Source: CAXBES01 sp963974915 (GTDB lineage: Bacteria > Bacteroidota > Bacteroidia > Flavobacteriales > Flavobacteriaceae). From it: 64,000 bases of DNA. This document shows, in pieces, positions 1-7,779 of the stretch. Each line of letters opens with the position of its first letter. The stretch's first letter is position 1. The notes below the pieces were generated by a model. It saw only the letters and a program-made list of their open reading frames with translations. It made no database searches and had not been told where the DNA came from. Both the position numbers and the translations under genes were made by a program. The stretch is from assembly GCA_963974915.1 (NCBI GenBank), contig CAXBES010000002.1:248001-312000 (forward strand), read 5' to 3'.

Positions 1-1029
1 TTCTCCATCAGGATAATGCCAGATGGCTTCACCATAGCTTGGTAGATTATAACCGTGATAATTCTTGTAGTGGCTTGCCGGAGTTGAAAATCGATATTTT
101 TTCATATCATCAATATCATATCGATCATCGGAAACAAAATTAACTAACTGTCCTATGTCGTTAAAGTGTAACACGGCAGAAATAGTAACCCCCTGATTTT
201 TAAAGTAAGCTCTTACCGATGTAGCATCAATAATTTCCCATTCAATCCTCTCGTCTATGAGTGCGGCAGGCGCGAATAAACAAAGGTCATTAAAATAAGT
301 GACCGTTTCGGTTGGAAAAAGCTCGGGAGTATTGTTGGAAGCCACGGGTATTAACGAAAGTAATTTAATGCGCATAGATGCAGTGTCGTTCCTGTAAAAA
401 TGATAGCCCGAAGTAGGTAGCCCTTTTACCTTTGCATCCATAAAGAACAGTCTCGCAGGCTCATTAAAAGTATTAATTTGTTGAGAGGTAAAGGAAAACC
501 AATCATTTTTTTTACTTCGCATCTCTCCTTTAAAACTCAATTTCATATTGAAGATCCCGGGTTTACCTAAAACATCTGTATATCTCAAATATTTCTGAAC
601 AGGCTCCGGTAAATTCTTAATATCATCTTCAGTGATCACAGTTTTGGAAACACCAGAAACTTCAATAACTTTAGATACATCCATCATATAGGTTTTCTTG
701 AAATTCCGGGTTGAAAGTGCCATTAGAGCAGCCACCAAGATGATAATATTAGCCAGCGTTCCAAATTTGGCATCTTGCCAATAGATTACGATTAGAACCT
801 GTGAAAGAACGCCGCCCAGGATCGCAACTACGATCCCCAGTTCACTTTTAAAAATAAAGAGAAGAAATGAGGCTATAAAAAATAGTCCTGCAAATAAAAA
901 AAGCATTCCCATGTTCTTCGAAATGCTCTGCGAAAGTTGTGATATTTCGGCTATACTAAAGGCCTTTGCAACACCCATGAAATGGATTAGACCATGAACC
1001 AGAAGTAAGATTCCAATTATATACTTCAT
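1..1029 (-). CDS. Partial membrane protein of unknown function
   Basis: An open frame starts with ATG at 1029 and runs to the left window edge without a stop, so 343 codons are visible and the C-terminus is missing. The N-terminal third has about four hydrophobic helices (roughly residues 2-20, 38-58, 63-80 and 88-105). The rest, about 240 residues, is soluble, with motifs such as LPEPVQKYLRY and a later GEAIWHYPDGE. It resembles Bacteroidota proteins annotated only as DUFs (I think the DUF6544/DUF6920 type, from memory). An FNR-type box with a perfect -7 box lies 58 bp upstream, so it probably belongs to the low-oxygen regulon. No function can be assigned. Confidence 0.8.
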   Translation of the reverse strand, partial: MKYIIGILLLVHGLIHFMGVAKAFSIAEISQLSQSISKNMGMLFLFAGLFFIASFLLFIFKSELGIVVAILGGVLSQVLIVIYWQDAKFGTLANIIILVAALMALSTRNFKKTYMMDVSKVIEVSGVSKTVITEDDIKNLPEPVQKYLRYTDVLGKPGIFNMKLSFKGEMRSKKNDWFSFTSQQINTFNEPARLFFMDAKVKGLPTSGYHFYRNDTASMRIKLLSLIPVASNNTPELFPTETVTYFNDLCLFAPAALIDERIEWEIIDATSVRAYFKNQGVTISAVLHFNDIGQLVNFVSDDRYDIDDMKKYRFSTPASHYKNYHGYNLPSYGEAIWHYPDGE

Positions 1030-1086
1030 CGCTATTAAAAATTAAGGATACATTTCAAAATTAAAATGCAATCTCCTAATTTTCAA

Positions 1087-1098
1087 TGACAAATATCA
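1087..1098 (-). promoter_or_regulatory. FNR-type box upstream of the partial gene at 1029
   Basis: TGACAAATATCA fits TGAY-N4-RTCA. On the minus strand a TAATTTTG -7 box (1056-1063, all six defined positions match) begins 23 bp downstream. Confidence 0.7.
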
Positions 1099-1187
1099 TC
1101 ACACATAACATCAATTATTTAATCGAGTGAGTAGATCTTTTATTTCCATCACATGTACTGAAATATTCTGGAAATGAAATAAGATAT

Positions 1188-1325
1188 TTATTCGTCCTCC
1201 TTTTTTTTACCACTTTGAACCATTGAGTAAATTACTACAGATAGGATTACACAAACTACGGCGAATACAATGATTATAGCGGTTCCCATGCCCCAATTCA
1301 CCTGAGGAATAAAATTTGAAATCAT
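1188..1325 (-). CDS. 45-residue single-pass membrane peptide
   Basis: A short frame from ATG at 1325 to TAA at 1188 encodes a peptide that starts MISNFIPQVNWGMGTAI, has one hydrophobic helix (about residues 13-35) and a charged lysine/glutamate tail. It starts 5 bp after the stop of the TauE/SafE-like gene, so it is probably the last gene of the cbb3 oxidase operon. Its N-terminal IPQVNWGMGTAI resembles the KINWGTGLVI segment at the start of CcoH (2513), which suggests a shared membrane-anchor motif. Small unannotated cbb3 accessory or assembly peptides are common; this may be one. Function unknown. Confidence 0.6.
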   Translation of the reverse strand: MISNFIPQVNWGMGTAIIIVFAVVCVILSVVIYSMVQSGKKKEDE

Positions 1326-1330
1326 ATTTT

Positions 1331-2065
1331 TTAATTATTTAAGTTAGTAACTTCAGTAAGATCATCGTGACATTGATAGTTAGAATCTACAGTTTCTACC
1401 ATTTGTTTTGGTGAGATATATGGAATTCCCAATCCCATACCTCTTAAAATAAACAAGCAGCCAAAAATAACCACGAATACAGGAATTGCTCGTCTAATTT
1501 TACTTTTTACAGATCCGGTGATTATAGATCCAAGATAAATTGCAGTTGTCATTAAAGGAATGGTTCCAACACCAAAAAGTGCCATATACAAACTACTTTC
1601 CCAAACATTCCCTAATGCAACCGAAGCGAAAATTGCAACATACACTAATCCGCAAGGTAAAAAGCCATTCAGAAAACCAATGGTTAAAAACGTATCAGGG
1701 GTTTTCTTTTTTAGTTCGTTCCCCAAGGCAGTTTTTATTTTTGACACAACACGAAACATTGGTTTCGAAAAATTATAATTACTAATAAATTTTTTCGGAA
1801 GTAATACAAAAAGGATCATCAGGATCCCGATCACTATAGAAAGCTGCTGTTGCATTCCAAAAATAGACGCACTTTTTCCTATCAGTCCGAATATGAGTCC
1901 AATGCTACTATACGCCAGAATCCTTCCAAAGTGATATAAAAATATCTGAATCGTTTTTCGCAGTGGATTACTCCTGTCTACAGGTAATAAAAAAGCGATG
2001 GGACCACACATACCAATGCAGTGAAAACTACCCAAAAGCCCTAATATTATTGCAGACCATAACAT
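1331..2065 (-). CDS. TauE/SafE-like (COG2836) membrane protein of the cbb3 operon
   Basis: A 244-residue polytopic protein with about six helices. The first helix carries SFHCIGMCGP (His15, Cys16, Met19, Cys20) and the middle has NGFLPCGLVY; this Cys/Met pattern is typical of the UreH-like/COG2836 group often annotated as sulfite exporter TauE/SafE family. Members of this group commonly sit beside cbb3 oxidase genes, where they are thought to help metal delivery; the Cys-Met pairs would suit copper. It begins 1 bp after ccoH and is followed closely by the 45-residue peptide. The copper role is inference; sulfite export is not supported by this context. Confidence 0.75.
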   Translation of the reverse strand: MLWSAIILGLLGSFHCIGMCGPIAFLLPVDRSNPLRKTIQIFLYHFGRILAYSSIGLIFGLIGKSASIFGMQQQLSIVIGILMILFVLLPKKFISNYNFSKPMFRVVSKIKTALGNELKKKTPDTFLTIGFLNGFLPCGLVYVAIFASVALGNVWESSLYMALFGVGTIPLMTTAIYLGSIITGSVKSKIRRAIPVFVVIFGCLFILRGMGLGIPYISPKQMVETVDSNYQCHDDLTEVTNLNN

Positions 2066-2066
2066 A

Positions 2067-2513
2067 TTAATACACTATTTCATTTTTATAGAGGTACTTA
2101 TTTTTGTCTAAACTCCATGCGATCGTAATGTTCCAGCGACCGTCTAACAAATTTTTGTCAGGTATGAGCAAATTTGATCCCGAACCTTGAATGGGTAATT
2201 CAAAATCCAGTTTCTTGTTAGACGGTCTATAAAGGAACACTGTACCTTCCACTTCCGAAAGATCTATTTCGTTGGGAAAAGTTAATTGCCAACCTGCCTC
2301 GACTCGCTTTCCGGTTATTTTTTCTGACAGCGATAAACTGTTCTTTTCGGCATCGATCTCATCCTGATATGCCAATTCCCGCTTATAATACTCTTCGGTC
2401 ACCAAATCGTGGTTCAATTTGTCGTTTGTGGTCATTTTTACCACCAAAAACACAATGAAACCAATAAAAAGCACCATTCCAATTACCAATCCTGTTCCCC
2501 AATTTATCTTCAT
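2067..2513 (-). CDS. ccoH: CcoH/FixH-like cbb3 oxidase accessory protein
   Basis: A 148-residue protein with one N-terminal membrane helix (about 5-27) and a periplasmic beta-rich domain. The motif KLNHDLVTEEYYKRELAYQ after the helix is characteristic of FixH/CcoH in Bacteroidota. CcoH is needed for assembly and stability of cbb3 oxidase in proteobacteria. It lies downstream of ccoG, separated by a G+C-richer repeat-like stretch, and 1 bp before the TauE/SafE-like gene. Confidence 0.85.
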   Translation of the reverse strand: MKINWGTGLVIGMVLFIGFIVFLVVKMTTNDKLNHDLVTEEYYKRELAYQDEIDAEKNSLSLSEKITGKRVEAGWQLTFPNEIDLSEVEGTVFLYRPSNKKLDFELPIQGSGSNLLIPDKNLLDGRWNITIAWSLDKNKYLYKNEIVY

Positions 2514-2544
2514 AATAGTTCTCTTTTAGAGTGTATTAGTTTAT

Positions 2545-2665
2545 TCATTATACGGGCCACTTCTTCGCCACTATTGCGGCTACGTAGCGTCAGGCTATCG
2601 CTTCAATTCCTCACAGCTAAAGCTGCTGCGGGATTTCTCGCTCTATCCTTGCCCGGGATTTTGGG
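2545..2665. repeat. G+C-rich interspersed-repeat-like insert between ccoG and ccoH
   Basis: About 120 bp directly after the ccoG stop are clearly richer in G+C than the flanks. They contain several short inverted words (CTACGTAG, AGCTAAAGCT, GCCCGGGATTTTGGGC). The composition resembles the short intergenic repeats that are scattered through many Flavobacteriia genomes. No coding frame is convincing. No second copy is visible inside this window, so the repeat call rests on composition. Confidence 0.4.
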
Positions 2666-2666
2666 C

Positions 2667-4088
2667 TTACTTGTAGCTACGCGGACCTAAAAACGCAGCC
2701 GTGGTCTTTTCAATTAATTTGTCTCCACTAAAAACTCCGATCTCCACTCTGTCTTTATCTCCACTCAAACCACTGGCATTGATCTCTATAAACAGTGTAC
2801 CTTCCGAAAGACCTTGCGCAGGGACCACAAAATCATTATGCGCAACTAAATTAATCGATCCCTTATGCGAAAGCAGTTTAAAATTCACATCGTCAATGGC
2901 AGACGTGGTCTTGTTTACTAGTTTAAATGTGTAAACATTGCTAATAATATTATCGGCCTTACGTTCGTATAGTTGTCCGGGAAGCCTTAATACTCTGGCC
3001 TCAACATCGTTCCTTAAAAAAAGCATACCAATTAACACCCCGATCAGGATCACCAATACTGCGGTATAACCCTTTAATCTGGCACTAAATTGAAATTTCG
3101 CTTTCTTTTCAATATTGTCCTCACTTGCATATCTAATTAATCCCTTAGGTAGATTAACAGACTCCATCATATGATCGCACGCATCTATACAAGCCGTACA
3201 GTTTACACATTCCAGCTGAGTTCCGTTTCTAATGTCAATCCCTGTAGGACAAACATGCACACATTGAAAACAATCAATACAATCCCCTTTTCCCGTAGCA
3301 GCCCGATCTTCGTTCTTTCTAAACTTGGCTCTTCCTTCCTCCTTTTCACCTCTTTTATGATCGTATGCAACTACGATAGACTTGTTATCAAGTAACACGC
3401 CTTGTAATCTTCCATACGGACAAGCTATAATGCAAACCTGCTCTCTAAACCAGGCAAAGACAAAATAGAATACAGCAGTAAATATTAGCAGAGAAATTAA
3501 GGTGCTAATATGACTAAAAGGACCATCTTGTATATATTGTAGTAAACGATCACTTCCTATTAAATAGGCAAGAAAAACATTGGCTATTAAAAATGAAATG
3601 ATAAAAAAGATAAACCATTTTAAAGCTCTCTTTCTAATTTTTTCGGCATTCCAGGGCATTTTATCCAATCGAATCTGCTTCCCTCTATCCCCATCGATCC
3701 AATATTCAATTCTTCTGAAAACCATTTCCATAAAAATGGTCTGTGGACAAATCCATCCACAAAATATTCTTCCGAAGGCAACAGTAAAGAAAATAACGAA
3801 CACCACCCCTATGATCATCATAATAACGAACAAGTGAAAATCCTGTGGCCAAAATGGAAATCCGAAGATATTAAAGCGTCTTTCCAGAACATTAAACATC
3901 AGGAATTGGTTTCCATTGATCTTTACAAATGGAGCAGCAAATAAAAATGCTAAAAGAACGTAACTTACGTATTTCCTATACTCATAATACTTCCCAGACG
4001 GCTTCTTCGGAAACACCCATGCGCGTTTACCTTCCTTATTTATAGTGCCGATACTATCTCTAAATCGTTCTTTTTCCGGGGTTTCCAA
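2667..4088 (-). CDS. ccoG: CcoG/RdxA/FixG cbb3 oxidase accessory ferredoxin
   Basis: A 473-residue membrane protein with about five helices and a central polyferredoxin segment. Two 4Fe-4S Cys clusters are visible (CIDCFQCVHVCP, then CVNCTACIDACD). Before them lie the GRIFCGWICPQT and QVCIIACPYGR motifs typical of FixG/CcoG. The C-terminal periplasmic domain is Ig-like. CcoG is involved in copper reduction and insertion into cbb3 oxidase. It follows ccoP by 18 bp and precedes ccoH. Confidence 0.93.
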   Translation of the reverse strand: METPEKERFRDSIGTINKEGKRAWVFPKKPSGKYYEYRKYVSYVLLAFLFAAPFVKINGNQFLMFNVLERRFNIFGFPFWPQDFHLFVIMMIIGVVFVIFFTVAFGRIFCGWICPQTIFMEMVFRRIEYWIDGDRGKQIRLDKMPWNAEKIRKRALKWFIFFIISFLIANVFLAYLIGSDRLLQYIQDGPFSHISTLISLLIFTAVFYFVFAWFREQVCIIACPYGRLQGVLLDNKSIVVAYDHKRGEKEEGRAKFRKNEDRAATGKGDCIDCFQCVHVCPTGIDIRNGTQLECVNCTACIDACDHMMESVNLPKGLIRYASEDNIEKKAKFQFSARLKGYTAVLVILIGVLIGMLFLRNDVEARVLRLPGQLYERKADNIISNVYTFKLVNKTTSAIDDVNFKLLSHKGSINLVAHNDFVVPAQGLSEGTLFIEINASGLSGDKDRVEIGVFSGDKLIEKTTAAFLGPRSYK

Positions 4089-4106
4089 TGGAAATATCCT
4101 TTTAGG

Positions 4107-5090
4107 TTAATTTTCGTCTGTAGAAAGATCCATATTTATGGGATCATCGGTTATGATCATTTCAATTTTGGTAGAATCAATCACTGCCACTTTTACATTA
4201 TCAATTGGCGCATCGGGATCGATCCAAATCTCTCCTTCGGGTTCCTTAGGTTCTGCCGGGGTTGTTCCGTGAAAACTGAGAACATAACTTGCAACTTGTG
4301 CCATTTCTGCAGGTTTCAGGTCGGTTTTCCATGCAACCATTCCCTTTCCATCACGACCACCTTCCGAAATGGTGTTGAATACATTCTTAATTCCACCACC
4401 AAGGATCCAGTAGTCATCGGTAAGGTTCGGACCTATTCCTCCACCCCCATCAACTTTATGACAAGCCACACAGTTTGCAGCAAAGATCGTCTTACCTGCA
4501 TTGAGATCACTGGCATCTGTTAGAAGTTCAACCGTATTAACGTCAACCAAATCCTTCGCCGTTCTTTTATACTCTTCAATTTCAAGCTTTGCTTCGGCAA
4601 CTGCGATATCGTATTCTTCTATCTGATTGGTATCGTTAAAGATTTCATATCTAACAAGGTAAACTACTGCAAATAAAATTGTGGCATAGAACATATATAC
4701 CCACCACGGCGGGAGGTTGTTGTCAAGTTCCTTTATACCGTCGTAATTATGATCAAGGACGATCTCACCTTCATGTTCTATTGGTTTACTGCCAAGAAGC
4801 TCCTTGTATTTTGCCTTGATCCAACCAAATTGCTTATCTTTCTTTACTACTTCCTGCTGTTCAAAACGCTGTTTGGCTTCGTCTGAGAGTCCGTTGTACA
4901 AAATACTTTTTAAAGTTTCAGAAATAACTTCAATGGCGATCGCAAAAAGTAAGACCATAGCAAGAACAGCCCAAATAATAGGGTACTTCTCAATTGCCAT
5001 TTGATCCCCAGAATCTATAGTAAACTCAAGTAAATAAAAGGCGAGAATCATAAACCCTATTACTCTTAAGTATGACATTCCTGTTTTCAT
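4107..5090 (-). CDS. ccoP: Cytochrome c subunit CcoP of cbb3 oxidase, mono-haem
   Basis: A 327-residue subunit with two N-terminal helices, a third helix near residue 130-150 (PPWWVYMFYATILFAVVYL), and one cytochrome c domain. Only one haem c motif is present, CVACH at 207-211, with a likely axial Met251 in GKGMVAWK. Proteobacterial CcoP has two haems; a mono-haem form is usual in Bacteroidota. It brings electrons to CcoO/CcoN. It overlaps ccoQ by 4 bp, so the two are probably translationally coupled. Confidence 0.93.
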   Translation of the reverse strand: MKTGMSYLRVIGFMILAFYLLEFTIDSGDQMAIEKYPIIWAVLAMVLLFAIAIEVISETLKSILYNGLSDEAKQRFEQQEVVKKDKQFGWIKAKYKELLGSKPIEHEGEIVLDHNYDGIKELDNNLPPWWVYMFYATILFAVVYLVRYEIFNDTNQIEEYDIAVAEAKLEIEEYKRTAKDLVDVNTVELLTDASDLNAGKTIFAANCVACHKVDGGGGIGPNLTDDYWILGGGIKNVFNTISEGGRDGKGMVAWKTDLKPAEMAQVASYVLSFHGTTPAEPKEPEGEIWIDPDAPIDNVKVAVIDSTKIEMIITDDPINMDLSTDEN

Positions 5091-5278
5091 AATACGTCTT
5101 GGTTTTGTTGGTTGTTATCTAATGGTATATTACTAACCTCCTCAATATGTTCTTTCTTTGCTGTGAACACCCACCAGAAAAGTGCGGCGAAAAAGACAAA
5201 GAATATTAATAGAGAAAAGATTGGATAGATTTCTACGCCATCAATGCTTTCGAGATTTCCTTTTATAAATCGTAACAT
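5087..5278 (-). CDS. ccoQ: CcoQ-like small subunit of cbb3 oxidase
   Basis: A 63-residue peptide with one membrane helix (about 18-39: PIFSLLIFFVFFAALFWWV), then a TAKKEHIEE stretch. Size, single helix, trailing charged region and position between ccoNO and ccoP (2 bp after one, 4 bp overlap with the other) identify it as the CcoQ position. CcoQ stabilises the complex in other bacteria. Confidence 0.85.
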   Translation of the reverse strand: MLRFIKGNLESIDGVEIYPIFSLLIFFVFFAALFWWVFTAKKEHIEEVSNIPLDNNQQNQDVL

Positions 5279-5280
5279 AG

Positions 5281-7482
5281 TTATTCGTTTTTAGCTGAAG
5301 CTTCAGTATTGTTTTCTACTTTAATATCGGTTCCTAAGCGCTGTAAATAGGCGATCACGGCAACCACTTCACGATTTCGCATTTCTATAAATTCTTCCCC
5401 GTTGTCTGCAGCATACTGTTTATCGGCTTCATAAGTTTTTACAAAATCGGGATCACTGTATAAATTCTGCTCTATTTCAGTGCCCTGCTCGGTCATCCAT
5501 TCCTGAGCTCGCGCTATTTCTTCTTCGGTATAAGGAACACCCAAGGTCACCATCGCTTCCATTTTAGACGCCGTTAAGCTCTTATCCAATTCACTGTTTA
5601 TAAGCCATTTGTACGACGGCATGATCGATCCGGACGAAGTACTTTGTGGATCGTAAAAATGGTTTAAGTGCCAGTTATCACTGTACTTACCTCCAACTCT
5701 GTGCAAATCGGGCCCCGTACGTTTACTACCCCATAAGAAAGGGTGATCGTACACATATTCTCCCGATTTTGAATACTCACCGTAACGTTCTACTTCACTT
5801 CTAAACGGTCGGACCATTTGTGAGTGACAGGACACACATCCTTCGCGAATGTAAATATCCCTACCTTCAAGTTCTAAGGGTGTATAAGGTTTAACGCTCG
5901 ATATTACGGGAACGTAGTCATCTACGAGAAGTGACGGAATAATTTGTACCATACCTCCAATTAAAATAGCGATCGTAGCATAAATGGTAAGTTTTACGGG
6001 ACGTCTTTCTAACCAGGTATGATAACCCTCTTTGGCAGTTCTTCGTTTTGTCACTCGTTCCAGGGGAGCCGCCTCTGCTAATTCATCGGTAACTTTGCTG
6101 CCTTTTCTAACTGTTTGAACAACATTATAAAGCATTACAAAAGCCCCGACAATGTACAAGCTACCACCAATGGCACGCATCCAATACATGGGTATGATCT
6201 CACTTACGGTTTCCAGAAAGTTCCCGTAGGTAAGCGTACCATCGGGATTAAATTGCTTCCACATAGAAGCTTGTACGAACCCTGCAACATACATGGGTAA
6301 TGCGTACATAATGATTCCTAAGGTACCAATCCAAAAGTGGGTATTAGCGAGTTTAGTTGACCATAATTTAGTTTTGAAAAGTCTTGGAACTAACCAATAT
6401 ACCATTCCGAAGGTTAAGAAACCATTCCAGGCCAAGGCCCCTACATGCACGTGTGCTATGATCCAGTCACTAAAGTGTGCAATTGCATTCACGTTCTTTA
6501 GGGACAGCATTGGTCCTTCAAAGGTAGCCATACCGTAACCGGTGATAGCAACCACCATAAATTTCAAAACAGGATCTGTACGTACTTTGTCCCATGCACC
6601 TCTTAGAGTAAGGAGTCCGTTGATCATTCCACCCCATGAAGGGGCAATTAGCATTACTGAAAACGCAACTCCAAGATTCTGTGCCCAATCCGGCAAAGCA
6701 GAATACAATAAATGGTGAGGACCGGCCCAGATATATATAAAGATAAGTGACCAAAAGTGAACAATAGACAATCGGTACGAATACACAGGTCTGTTTGCAG
6801 CTTTAGGTACAAAATAATACATTAAACCCAGGAAGGGAGTTGTAAGGAAAAATGCTACAGCGTTATGTCCGTACCACCATTGCACTAAGGCATCTTGAAC
6901 GCCCGCATAGGCCGAATAACTCTTTAAAGCACTTACAGGAAGCTCCATACTATTAAAAATATGCAATACGGCAACTGTTACGAAAGTGGCTAAATAGAAC
7001 CAAATGGCAACGTACAAATGACGTTGTCTTCTTTTTATCATAGTACCAATTAGGTTGGCACCAAATGCAACCCAGATAATGGCAATAGCAATATCAAATG
7101 GCCACTCCAGTTCTGCGTATTCCTTAGAAGTTGTGTAACCCAAAGGAAGTGTGATTGCAGCACCAACAATAATCGCCTGCCATCCCCAAAAATTGAGATT
7201 ACTTAAAAAATCACTCCACATTCTTGCTTTTAACAACCGCTGAGTTGAGTAATACACTCCCGCAAAGATTGCGTTTCCAACGAAAGCAAATATCACGGCG
7301 TTAGTGTGAAGGGGTCTCAAGCGTCCAAAACTTAACCATGAAATACCATCGGTCATATTTGGAAATAAGAACATATAGGCTACTAATAGTCCTATAGACA
7401 TACCTACAATTCCCCATACAATGGTTGCCCAGATAAACTTTTTAACGATTTGGTTGTCGTAATAAAACTTTTCTAATTCCAT
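5281..7482 (-). CDS. ccoNO: Fused CcoN-CcoO: cbb3 oxidase catalytic and mono-haem subunits
   Basis: A 733-residue protein. Residues 1 to about 475 are the 12-helix haem-copper subunit I (CcoN) with the histidine motifs RPLHTNAVIFAF, WWYGHNAVAFFLTTPFLG, GPHHLLYSALPDW and HVHVGALAWNG. After a linker comes one helix and a CcoO domain with haem c motif CVSCH at 549-553, followed by QMVRPFRSE. CcoN and CcoO are separate genes in proteobacteria; the fusion is typical of Bacteroidota. It reduces oxygen to water at low oxygen levels while pumping protons. It follows ccoS by 11 bp. Confidence 0.96.
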   Translation of the reverse strand: MELEKFYYDNQIVKKFIWATIVWGIVGMSIGLLVAYMFLFPNMTDGISWLSFGRLRPLHTNAVIFAFVGNAIFAGVYYSTQRLLKARMWSDFLSNLNFWGWQAIIVGAAITLPLGYTTSKEYAELEWPFDIAIAIIWVAFGANLIGTMIKRRQRHLYVAIWFYLATFVTVAVLHIFNSMELPVSALKSYSAYAGVQDALVQWWYGHNAVAFFLTTPFLGLMYYFVPKAANRPVYSYRLSIVHFWSLIFIYIWAGPHHLLYSALPDWAQNLGVAFSVMLIAPSWGGMINGLLTLRGAWDKVRTDPVLKFMVVAITGYGMATFEGPMLSLKNVNAIAHFSDWIIAHVHVGALAWNGFLTFGMVYWLVPRLFKTKLWSTKLANTHFWIGTLGIIMYALPMYVAGFVQASMWKQFNPDGTLTYGNFLETVSEIIPMYWMRAIGGSLYIVGAFVMLYNVVQTVRKGSKVTDELAEAAPLERVTKRRTAKEGYHTWLERRPVKLTIYATIAILIGGMVQIIPSLLVDDYVPVISSVKPYTPLELEGRDIYIREGCVSCHSQMVRPFRSEVERYGEYSKSGEYVYDHPFLWGSKRTGPDLHRVGGKYSDNWHLNHFYDPQSTSSGSIMPSYKWLINSELDKSLTASKMEAMVTLGVPYTEEEIARAQEWMTEQGTEIEQNLYSDPDFVKTYEADKQYAADNGEEFIEMRNREVVAVIAYLQRLGTDIKVENNTEASAKNE

Positions 7483-7493
7483 ATTATTTGTGA

Positions 7494-7700
7494 TTACTCT
7501 TTATTATTGATTGGTTTATTTTCTTCCTGGTTCTCTGAAGCTTTGCCTGAATCTTTCACTAATTCATCTTCAAAAAGCATTCGCACAGATGGGGTGTAGG
7601 TATCGTCATATTGGCCTCTCTTTACCGAAAAAATAAATGCTGCGAAGAAAATTAAAGCAACAAAAACGCTTATTGCTAGCAATACATAGATGATACTCAT
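7494..7700 (-). CDS. ccoS: CcoS-type cbb3 oxidase assembly protein
   Basis: A 68-residue peptide that starts MSIIYVLLAISVFVALIFFA, with one membrane helix followed by FSVKRGQYDD, which is the CcoS signature (helix, then a G-Q-[FY]-D-D motif). CcoS is needed for cofactor insertion in cbb3 oxidase. It is the first gene of the oxidase operon and is preceded by an FNR-type box at 7751. Confidence 0.9.
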   Translation of the reverse strand: MSIIYVLLAISVFVALIFFAAFIFSVKRGQYDDTYTPSVRMLFEDELVKDSGKASENQEENKPINNKE

Positions 7701-7750
7701 ACCTACCTGAATTATGCTGTAAAAATATAATTGACCAATTGCTCAAAATA

Positions 7751-7762
7751 TGATAATTGTCA
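7751..7762 (-). promoter_or_regulatory. FNR-type box for the cco operon
   Basis: TGATAATTGTCA fits TGAY-N4-RTCA. On the minus strand a TATTTTTA -7-like box (7720-7727, five of six defined positions) begins 23 bp downstream, and the ccoS start is at 7700. Confidence 0.75.
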
Positions 7763-7779
7763 GATTTCCTTATTTAGTT

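Noticed and set aside
1331..2065. Sulfite exporter function for the TauE/SafE-like protein
   Set aside because: Cys-Met motifs and cbb3 operon context fit metal delivery better; the family name alone is not evidence of sulfite transport.
7731..7747. TTGACCAATTGCTCAAA as a second regulator box before ccoS
   Set aside because: It is only a loose inverted repeat, does not fit TGAY-N4-RTCA, and lies between the real box and the -7 box.
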